From: Liolophura sinensis
Lineage: Eukaryota > Mollusca > Polyplacophora > Chitonida > Chitonidae
Assembly (NCBI RefSeq): GCF_032854445.1
Contig: NC_088299.1
Location: forward strand, 2,889,001 to 2,953,000
Direction of reading: 5' to 3'
Length of the DNA stretch: 64,000 nt
Shown here in pieces: positions 35,901 through 47,900 of the stretch (position 1 is the stretch's first letter; the number at the start of each line of letters is the position of its first letter). The translations under genes and the position numbers were made by a program. Under the pieces are notes generated by a model, which worked only from the letters and a program-made list of their open reading frames with translations, was not told the origin of the DNA and ran no database searches.

Positions 35901-38900
35901 TGATGACATCATATTACACAACTTGACACAAAAATTTGAAACAGTAAAACTTTTTTTACGAATGGCACAGGAATGTGACAAAACACAGTGTCAAGGCTTC
36001 CTGGCAAGGTTACGTTGCTAATGACGACATGGAATATCTACAGCACGATCGCCGCAAACTTTAAAAGACAGGCAAATGTGGAGGATGTACAACAGTTCAA
36101 ATTATCTGATCCGTACAGCATATCTGACCCGTACAATCTGACCCGTAAAGCATATCTGACCTGTACAGCATATCTGACCCATACAGCATATCTGACATGT
36201 ACAGCATATCTGACCCATACAGCATATCTGACCTGTACAGCATATCTGACCCATACAATCTGACCCGTACAGCATATCTGACCTGTACAGCATATCTGAC
36301 CCATACAGCATATCTGACATGTACAGCATATTTGATCCGTACAGCATATCTGACCTGTACAGCATATCTGACCCGTACAATCTGACCCGTACAGCATATC
36401 TGACCCATACAATCTGACCCGTACCATCTGACCCGTACAGACTATCTCTACCGTACAGCATATCTGACCCATACAATCTGACCCATACAGCATATCTGAC
36501 CCATACAATCTGACCCGTACAGCATATCTGACCCATACAGCATATCTGACCCGTACAATCTGACCCGTACAGCATATCTGTACCGTACAGCATATCTGAC
36601 CTATACAATCTGACCCGTACAGCATATCTGACCCATACAATCTGACCCGTACAGCATATCTGACCCATACAATCTGACCCGTACAGCATATCTGACCCAT
36701 ACAATCTGACCCGTACAGCATATCTGACCCATACAGCATATCTGACCCATACAATCTGACCCGTACAGCATATCTGTACCGTACAGCATATCTGACCCAT
36801 ACAATCTGACCCGTACAGCATATCTGACCCATACAATCTGACCCGTACAGCATATCTGACCCATAGAGCATATCTGACCCATACAATCTGACCCGTACAG
36901 CATATCTGTACCGTACAGCATATCTGACCTATACAATCTGACCCGTACAGCATATCTGACCTATACAATCTGACCCGTACAGCATATCTGACCCATACAA
37001 TCTGACCCGTACAGCATATCTGACCCATACAATCTGACCCGTACAGCATATCTGACCCATACAATCTGACCCGTACAGCATATCTACCCTATACAATCTG
37101 ACCCATACAGCATATCTGACCTATACAATCTGACCCGTACAGCATATCTGACCCGTACAATCTGACCCGTACAGCATATCTGACCCATACAATCTGACCC
37201 GTACAGCATATCTGACCTATACAATCTGACCCGTACAGCATATCTGACCTATACAATCTGACCCGTACAGCATATCTGACCCGTACAATCTGACCCGTAC
37301 AGCATATCTGACCCATACAATCTGACCCATACAGCATATCTGACCCATACAATCTGACCTGTACAGCATATCTGACCCATACAGCAAATCTGATCCGTAC
37401 AGCATATCTGACCCGTACAGCATATCTGACCCGTACAGCATATCTGATCCGTACAGCATATCTGACCCGTACAGCATATCTGACCCATACAGCAAACATC
37501 TAAACAATGGAATTTTATGAGAACACAGAGCAGAAGTACATTTAGCTACATCATCTAAGTTCAGATTCCAACTACCAATCATCACTGAGACATAGCCCTG
37601 ACAAGATACAGTCTTGTACACAAACACACATAGCACAGTGGCAAACCACAGCTGCATGTAAAACAGATATTAAGTCTATCACTTCAAGGGCAAAGCCAAT
37701 CTGAACTAAGTAAAAAATTTAATGTGTGTTTCTGTTGTTGAAATTCTGAAATATCTGTCCTCAGATAACATTTATGTGGTGATCAATTTGGCACGAGGTC
37801 TCTATGATAATTATGGCCTGAGAAACTTTGCATGGATTGATTGAAAAAAAAACAAAAAAACAAAACAGAGATATCGCCAAACATTTCGAAAAAAATTACC
37901 TGCTAAATATTCTTGGGTTCAAAATATGCACAACGGAATATGTCAGTAAAAGCCTCAATATAAAATAAAACAGAAAAAAAAGTTAAAATAGCCTTGTCAG
38001 TCATCAGAGCAGAGTCATTACAGCATTGCGTCTGGCCGTTGGAAGGGTAAATTTGACCAGCAAGATGTCAGTGGAGAGCTTATTTGCGATGCCATCTGTT
38101 CTTCACCACAACAGGCATTCGAAGGATCTCTTACTAGCAGTTATACAACCATGCCTCTGGCGTATCCAAATATTTCTCAACCTGCTAGTCAGTGTACTGG
38201 GACTAATCACAATAAAGACTGATTATTTATTGTCTCCCGTACTTACCTGTCAGCCTCATCTAACACCAGAATCTCCACATTATGTAAACTGAAGTTTGGC
38301 GAGTTGTGAAGGTGATCAATCAATCTACCTGGGGTTGCTATGACGACATCAGGACCAAGTCTTAAAACTGCTTCCTGTGCTTTAATATCCAGCCCACCTA
38401 GGAAAATAAAATATATACACTAAATTTATTTATTTATTTGAAATGCCAAATTTTTGACTTACATGAATAACAGCTGGTGGGTTTATACTTGAGAAGTCGC
38501 TGTTAGATCGAGTCCAACTTATGCTGGATTCCTCTTCAGCCATACGTGGAAAGGTATGTCAGCAACAAATGGATGGTCATGGGTTTTCCCCGGGTTCTGC
38601 CCGGCTTCCTCCCAACATAATGCTGGTCGCCATCGTATAAGTGAAATATTCTTGATTACGGCGTAAAACACCAATCAAATAAATAAATAAATATTTTTCG
38701 ATGAAATTAGTGTCCCAACTAAAGCATTGGCCTTCACCTGGCATCTGACAAACCATCTGACCAGCTAAATTAAGAAGGGATGGATTTAAACAGATAACCT
38801 CACTGGTCAAAGGTCAAAACGGTCACAATAACGGGTAATCTAGTATTTCATTAAAAAAACTGTTCCAGATATCCATTATCATAGGTACAGGTTCTGTATT

Positions 38901-41900
38901 AAGACAACTCTTTCATCTTCAGGAAACTGATGACGAATGTTTGTTCCTTCATATATGTTTCTACACATGAGAAGATCAGTTCTACGCAAAGTAAATTCAT
39001 ATCAATCACAGACTACCATTTGTACTCTGATAAAAGATGCCATTTTCTTGCAAATGGCTTAAAATAAACTCAAACATCAATTCATAATGTTTAATAAAGT
39101 GTCTTTTTAGAATTAAAAACAATACTTTGTAAAATCCATCAATGAGAACAACATCAGCATTTTGAATGGTACGTTTTGGACCCTACTCGGCTAGCTATTT
39201 TACACTAGCATAGATTAGAGGTAGATCATAGTCAGTCTGAGACAGCACTTACTTAATTCTATGTTTCTCTTAATGTACTCACCTGTGGAGAGTGTAATGT
39301 CAATATTACAGTGCTGAGCCGACTGCTTAGCCACCTGATGTACTCACCAGTAGAGAGTGTGATGTCGATGTTAGGCTGCTGAGATACCTGTTTGGCCACC
39401 TGATGTACTCACCTGTAGAGAGTGTGATGTCGATGTTAAAGTGCTGAGCTACCTCTATGGCCACCTGATGTACTCACCAGTAGAGAGTGTGATGTCAATG
39501 TTAAAGTGCTGAGCTAACTGTTCAGCCACCTGATGTACTCACCAGTAGAGAGTGTGATGTCAATGTTAGGCTGCTGAGCTACCTGTTTGGCCACCTGATG
39601 TACTCACCAGTACAGAGTGTGATGTCGATATTGGATTGCTGAGCTAACTGCTTAGCCACCTGATGTACTCACCTTTAGAGTGTGTGATGTCAATGTTAGG
39701 CTGCTGAGCTAACTGTTTGGCCACCTGATGTACTCACCTGTAGAGAGTGTGATGTCAATGTTAGAGTGCTGAGCTAACTGCTTAGCCACCTGATGTACTC
39801 ACCAGTAGAGAGTGTGATGTCAATGTTAAGCTGCTGAGCTACCTGTTTGGCCACCTGATGTACTCACCTGTAGAGAGTGTGATGTCAATGTTAAAGTGCT
39901 GAGCTAACTGTTTGGCCACCTGATGTACTCACCAGTAGAGAGTGTGATGTCAATGTTAGGCTGCTGAGCTAACTGCTTAGCCACCTGATGTACTCACCTT
40001 TAGAGTGTGTGATGTCAATGTTAGAGTGCTGGGCTACCGCTATGGCCACCTGATGTACTCACCAGTAGAGAGTGTGATGTCAATGGTAGTGCTGAGCTAA
40101 CTGCTTAGCCACCTGATGTACTCACCTGTAGAGAGTGTGATGTCAATGTTAGAGTGCTGAGCTACCTCTATGGCCACCTGATGTACTCACCAGTAGTGAG
40201 TGTGATGTCAATGTTAGGCTGCTGAGCTACCTGTTTGGCCACCTGATGTACTCACCAGTAGAGAGCGTGATGTCAATGTTAAAGTGCTGAGCTAACTGTT
40301 CAGCCACCTGATGTACTCACCTGTAGAGAGTGTGATGTCAATGTTAAAGTGCTGAGCTACCTCTATGGCCACCTGATGTACTCACCAGTAGTGAGTGTGA
40401 TGTCAATGTTAGAGTGCTGAGCTAACTGTTTGGCCACCTGATGTACTCACCAGTAGAGAGTGTGATGTCAATGTTAGGCTGCTGAGCTACCTGTTTGGCC
40501 ACCTGATGTACTCACCAGTACAGAGCGTGATGTCAATGTTAGAGTGCTGAGCTACCTCTATGGCCACCTGATGTACTCAACAGTAGAGAGTGTGATGTCA
40601 AAGTTAGAGTGCTGAGATAACTGTTTGGCCACCTGATGTACTCACCTGTAGAGAGCATGATATCAATGTTAGAGTGCTGAGATAACTGTTTTGGCCACCT
40701 GATTTACTCACCAGTAGAGAGCGTGATGTCAATGTTAGAGTGCTGAGCTACCTCTATGGCCACCTGATGTACTCACCAGTAGAGAGTGTGATGTCAATGT
40801 TAGAGTGCTGAGATAACTGTTTGGCCACCTGATGTACTCACCTGTAGAGAGTGTGATGTCAATGTTAGAGTGCTGAACTACCTCTATGGCCACCTGATGT
40901 ACTCACCTGTAGAGAGTGCGATGTCAAAGTTAGAGTGCTGAGCTACCTGTTTGGCCACCTGATGTACTCACCAGTAGAGAGTGTGGATGTCAATGTTAGA
41001 GTGCTGAGATAACTGTTTGGCCACCTGATGTACTCACCTGTAGAGAGTGTGATGTCAATTTTACAGTGCTGAGCCAGCTGCCTGGCCACCTGATATACTC
41101 ACCTGTAGAGAGTGTGATGTCAATGTTAGAGTGCTGAGCTAACTGTTTGGTCACCTGATGTACTCACCAGTAGAGAGTGTGATGTCAATGTTAGGCTGCT
41201 GAGCTACCTGTTTGGCCACCTGATGTACTCACCAGTACAGAGCGTGATGTCAATGTTAGAGTGCTGAGCTACCTCTATGGCCACCTGATGTACTCAACAG
41301 TAGAGAGTGTGATGTCAAAGTTAGAGTGCTGAGATAACTGTTTGGCCACCTGATGTACTCACCTGTAGAGAGTGTGATGTCAATGTTAGAGTGCTGAGCT
41401 AACTGCTTGGCCACTTGATGTACCTGGACAGCCAGTTCTCTTGTGGGCACTAACACAAGCACTCGTGTAACTGGCGTCTGTTTGGGTTTGTAAAGTAACC
41501 TCTCCAGCACAGGCAGCATGAATGCCACAGTCTTCCCTGAAACAACAACGACAATTTATTCTCAAAACATTTTTCTTGCAGTGTAATTTATGTAGTGAAA
41601 ATGCACCACAATATACCATGTAAGTGGATGTGCTGGAATTTGGGCTTAATCTGACAGACCTGACAATCAAAAAACAAAAATACCCAATTTGTACAAATTT
41701 AATATTTCATCTACAATCTTAAGCATGAACTCTTCATTTGAATCTGACTGAGGTTTCCAGGGCAGTGAAAAGTTTCATAGGTGATAAATCTAAAAGTTTT
41801 TTTATTATATATACAATATAGATGAACATGATTTATACATTTATTTATTTATTTGATTGATATTTTTCGGTCATATTCAAGAATATTTCACTATACGACG

Positions 41901-44900
41901 GCAGTCAGCCTTATGGTGGGAGGAAACCGGGCAGAGCCTGGGGGAAACCCACAACCATCTGCAAGTTGCTGCAAGACCTTCCCACGTATGGCCAGAGAAG
42001 AAGTCAGCAAAAGTTCACAGCAACCGCATTGATAGAGAGGCTCCTGGGTCAATGCACCGTGTTGAAGTGCTCACCCTTTCAGCCACGGAGGCCCAGATGA
42101 GCATGATGGCTGGAAAAGAAATGTAATATTCTACTTTCAACACAAGTAATATCTGTCCCAATAATTAGAAGAATTAGGGTAAAAGGTGATCGCCAACAAT
42201 ATACAATTTAGTGCATCATTCATGAGTTCACACTGTCGTTAATTGAAAAACCTCCTGACCCGGCCATCAGAACATCAATCCATACCTGAGCCCGTCACAG
42301 CGCACGCACAGATATCTCTTCCCAGTAAAGCCACGGGTATGGTAGCAGCCTGTATCGGTGTGGGCTGCTCAAAGTTCATCTTGCCTAAAGCCTACAACAG
42401 ACCAGCCAATAAAAGTAACTTAAATTGGATAAATACTTACAACCTACTTGTCCACGAAATGAAATGTGAATAGAATATACATTTGCACATCAACAGTACA
42501 TGCATATACTCAAGTACATATCACTAAATAGTAATTTCCAAAAAGAACTGTATGTTTTTTATTGGTCACTTAAAAGTTTCTTTTTTTTTCTTTTGTTTTT
42601 TTTTTTTATATATACCACATATGTGAAATGATTTAATAATTGTGTTTGTTTTCAAAAGCTCTTACCTTTAACAAAGGCCTAGAAATGTTCATGTCCGGGA
42701 AAGTGAGCCTCTGATCAACACTGTCTATGCTCTCTGTGAACTGGACTTTCTCCCCCTGTAATCACGGCGATGACAAATACACATTACAATTCCATGAATG
42801 AAAGATAAATGAATCCTCCAAATCTAATGTGTCTTCATTCTGCAGCAGCAGTGAATCCGAAAGCGGTGAATCCAGAAACAGTCAGTCTGTCTTCGGTATC
42901 AGTAAGTTCAGTCATGTATACCTCTGTTAACTTTTCACTGTTATTCAAAATATGACTTACAGGTATACACAGGTGTGAGTTAGTCCTCAAAAAGAAGATT
43001 GCAAATTTTTATCGTTTATATAACAGTTAAGTCGGCTTAACACCTTTACTTGTAAATTCCAAATCTGGCTGTGTTAGGATTACACCAGAGACATGTTGGC
43101 AATGCCCCAGGATCAAGATGTGATCTTCAGACTTAAAGTCAAAATTTCAGTAACCAATCCTAGTATTTTCTTTCCCTTACTTAAGCTGAAATTTGTCTTT
43201 AATACAATAACTTACCCACAATTTATGTTGTCAAGCAATATTTTAACCTTCTTACATAATAAATAACAATTTTAAAGTGACTGGAAATTTTGGCTTATGT
43301 CTAAGATCGCTTCCTGATCACGGGGCAAGCACTTACTTAACCTCTGACTGCCTCATCGGTCCAGTGCCAATCAGTTTCATAACAGAAATCTCATGAATTC
43401 CTGTCTCAAGTTAATCCCTACGCAATTTACAAGCTACAGTGATCGTTCCAATAAAAATCTGGTTAAGGGTTTAACACTGCAGTAGCACTGTTTGCTGTGT
43501 AACCCAGTTCCCCTGAACCTTGTTTCATACCTTGTCAAATCCCTTGAATGCGCATTCTCAGGATGTGACCGGTACATTGTGGATATAATTCTTTATCAGA
43601 TAATGTTCTTTTGGTATTTTAAAAACTCTGTAAGTGGCCGTCAAACAAGATGATGTAATCGCCCCTATCAACTTTCCCACTGAAGACAGTAAGTATTAAA
43701 ATGGCACCATTTTTTTACCTCCTCGTCGATCTCCTCTCCATTCTTCCGTTTTCGTTTTCTCTTCCTCTTTTGCTTCGTTTTTATTGTATCTGAAATGGCA
43801 GTGTACCCTCACAATCAAACAATCAGAAATTTTCTTATTTATTTATTTCATTGGTGTTTTACACCAAAATCCAGAATATTTCACTTATATGCTTGCAGCC
43901 AGCATTATGGTGGGAAGATACCAAGCAGGGCCAAGGGGAAACCCATGGCCATCCAAAGGTTGTTGGCAAACCTTCGCACTTAGAGCTGGAGCTCAAACCA
44001 GCATGAGCTGGACTTGAACTCACAATGATCGCATTGGTGAGAAGCCACTGGGTCATTGTGCTGCACTAGCAACACCAAGCCACGGAGGCCTCAAACAAAT
44101 TTTCTCATTTGGGAGAACAGGACATATTCAGTAGACATATTACACAAGATGCAAGATAAATTTCAAAGCCAAGTAAAAACATACACCACAAAGGTACATG
44201 TAAATGTGTTTGATGCTGAATGCTCTAGTCCAAACCAGTAATAATGGCATTTCCACCTAATCAAGATATAACGTTCACAAATTCAGGAGTGACAAACGGA
44301 CCGACAGACATCATAGTAGGGACAACAAAGAAAAAACTGCCGGAAGAAACATTTTCAAATTCCCCACAAACACATAAATGAAGTTAGGCCATCAAATTTG
44401 ATGTGTGCTACCACATCCCATGCCTGAAACAAAAGTCTAGGTGTGATAACAAAACACCAGACAAAATCAAAAGTCTGGGAAGAATGAATTTATGCATGCA
44501 AATCACACTCCTGGTCTTTTGCAAGGGCTGCGATAGTCATACACCTGCTCAACTACAAAGATGAAGGTCTGCAACAATCATTTATTTATTTATTTATTTG
44601 ACTGGTGTTTTACGCCGTACTCAAGAATATTTCACTTATGTGACGGAGGGCAGCATTATGGTGGGAGGAAACCGGGCAGAGCCCGGGGAAAACCTACGAC
44701 CATCCATAGGTTGCTGCCAGACCTTCCCATGTACGGCCGGAAAGGAAGTCAGCATGAACTGGACTTGAACTCACAGCGACTGCATTAGTGAGAGGCTCCT
44801 GGGTCATTATGCTGCACTAGCGTGCTAACCAACTGAGCCATGGAGGCCCATGCAACAATCATAATAATCTTAGCAACATACAAAAATACATGAGCTCAGG

Positions 44901-47900
44901 CCCACATCCTCAAATAACACTAAGGACCGCATTCTCAAATAATGCTACATATCAGGCCCCGGGATCACGTAGTAATCTTAGACTTAAATCAAAATATTAA
45001 TCATTAAATTTGGTATGTTCCTTTTTCGGTATTTTAACCGGACTTTGTGGTACAATAACTTACCTCGAATTTATGTTATCAAGCAATATTTTGACCTTGT
45101 TCGATCAGAAATAAGAGTTTTAATTTGATCTGAAGTCTACGATTGCTTCATGATCCTAGGGCCACTTCCTCAAATACTGCTGAGTGCCACATCCTCAAAT
45201 ATGATGAGGACCACATCCTCAAATAATGCTGAGGACCACATCCTCAAGCCACGATGAGGATCACATCCTCAAGCCATGATGAGGATCACATCCTCAAGCC
45301 ATGATAAGAGCCACATCTTCAAATAATGCAGAGGACCACATCCTCAAATAATGCTAAGGACCACATCCTCAAATAATGCAAAGGACCACATCCTCAAATA
45401 ATGCTAGAGATCAGATCCTCAAATAATCTTAAGGATGATATCCTCAAATAACACTGGAGATCATATCCTAAAACACTGCTAGGGAAGACATCTTCAAATA
45501 ATGCAGAGGACCACTTGCTCACCAGCAGCCATTTCCTCATCTGAGGATTCCACATCCTCCTCCAGTTCTTCCTCCTCCTCGTCACCATTCCCATCTTCCA
45601 CAACTGGCTCAGTATTCTCAGTCTCTTCTCCGCCATTGATCTCTGCAGGCTAAAATTGCGAAGAGAAAGGGCAAAAATGCATTGTTGGGACAAGTCAGGA
45701 TGACCCCAGGCCATGTTTACCAATGTATAATCTTCACAAATTAATATCTTGCAATATTGTGATCAGATATCATGTACGTGTGTGACTCTTGTCAGGATAG
45801 TAGATAAAATAGCTTGTTACTGTTGTAGTATACATTCAAATGTTTCTGCTTCTTTGCATAGAACGGTCACAGGAGCTTAATATTTGTATTATTTTCTCAA
45901 GATTGGGCAAGTCAATACATCAAACATGTCAATTAATTTTATCAAACAAAGTCTCTTTTACATGGTGGTATAGCCCAAAAAAAAAAAAGGCTTGTTGCTT
46001 GTTATTCATTTACTAATTATATGATTGGAGTTTTACTCCGTACTCAATGATATTTCAATTATACAATGGCGGCCAGCATTATAGTAGGAGAAAACTGGGC
46101 AGAGCCCTGGGGGAAGATGTCCCTTGTGCCCCACTAAGTAATCACACTGTCATAAATTGTCAATCCTTAATTTACATGTACAGGATATATCTTTTCTACA
46201 CATCACTTTAATCCACATGCATGTGTGCATGTACCAAACAAATATTTTGCAACCTGTAAAACAAAGATATAAGAATGAATCTGATTGTTAGTTTAAATTC
46301 AAAATGATTTCTTACATCTTTCCTTCTCTGACGGCGAATCTTGGCAATCTTTTCATCAAGAGTTGTTGAATGGACTTGTTTTTTGGCAAATTTTAGCACA
46401 GAAGTGAAATCATACCCGGTATCATCATCAAACTGAAGAAGCAAGGAAATACATCTCAAGTATTCAACAAACACACAGATAAGAAATGTACAGGTATAGG
46501 TAACTTTTATCTCATGAACTGAATCTATGAAAAGAATTTTAAGACCACTGCTTGCCATTTTTTAACACTGTAAAGCCATTATTTTAAGCTAACACTTAAC
46601 AAAACCATACTCACATGATATGCTGAATTTCTACCAAAGATTAGTATGTAAATATATCCTTTCGGTAGCACATAAAAGCACATATGATACTTTTAATTCC
46701 TTCACTTCAGTTTCTGATGAAAATTATTCAACCAGAACCTTCACAAAAAAACTCTTCAGTGGGCCCCACTCCATGGATGAATCAATCAGAATCAAGCAAA
46801 ATGTGTCACGTGATAAACGCTACACTTTACAAGAATGAAAGTACATGTATTTGATGTTCACTTACATAAGAAGCAAGCATGAACTGAAATGAACTTTGGT
46901 ACATGAATGTTTTAATGTGAAGTGATAAACAACATTCACCACTTTAAATCACACACCTGGTCATTAAAATTGAAGCTCTGATTAAAATCATGCTTTTGCG
47001 TCTTCTTTTTCTTTTTCACTCTCTTTGCCACTTCCTGAAAATAAAATAAAATTTATATGCAAGTTCTAAAATTTACCATTCCCTTTTTGACACCAGTTTA
47101 CGGTCTTACAGTTCTGACACTGAGAGCTTTGGTCACATTGCCATTGCCCAATGATACTGGAAGAGGTTCTCACACTGAATACCATACTTGCAGCTAGACT
47201 AATCCAGGGAAATCCAAATGGTACATACGTCACAAGATGCATGTACCAGGTACACTAAAAAAAAACTATGAGTTACAGAGTCTGAATTTTATATATTTAA
47301 CTGTGACTAAGCAACACTGTACGCGAGAGCCTCTATGTTGTTCTGTCAATTTTTTGACATTCTATCGTGAGTTTCCTATCAGATTCGAACTCTTGTCATG
47401 CTGCGCCGTAACCTGTTGATTAAATCACCAGACCACTCAAGTTGTTGCATTAGAATGTGTTTTTTAGATGTGTTTAAGGCAGACGAACATGGTAATGGTT
47501 GAATACGCATGTGCCTTTTTCACATGCTTTTCAGCGTCATTCAGAGAAACATGAATGAATTGACCTATGCAGTGACATAGAAAGTTATCCGTAAACAACA
47601 TCTTTGTCTTTTATCATAGCCATCACGAACAGTTGAACACAGAACACTTATGGATGACAGAGACAAGAGTGAAGAATGTCTTACTTCATATACGGTTGTT
47701 TTTTGAAATGAAAATTGAAGTCTCCCCACTCAGTTTTAATCAATAAAAAGTTAGTAAACGCATATGATCGTGGCGAAAAAATGACGTCGTGGCGAAAACA
47801 TGAGGCACGAGGAAACAAAGACGTAAACAATACCCTTGAACTTACGAATCCCTAAAATTGCGAAAAGCTGAATTAACATCACTCTACCATGTGACAACAG

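Noticed and set aside
36038-37657. Frames of 79-320 codons such as [11 protein letters not shown]
   Set aside because: They are products of the CATATCTGACCCGTA minisatellite in a DDX27 intron, overlapping in several frames.
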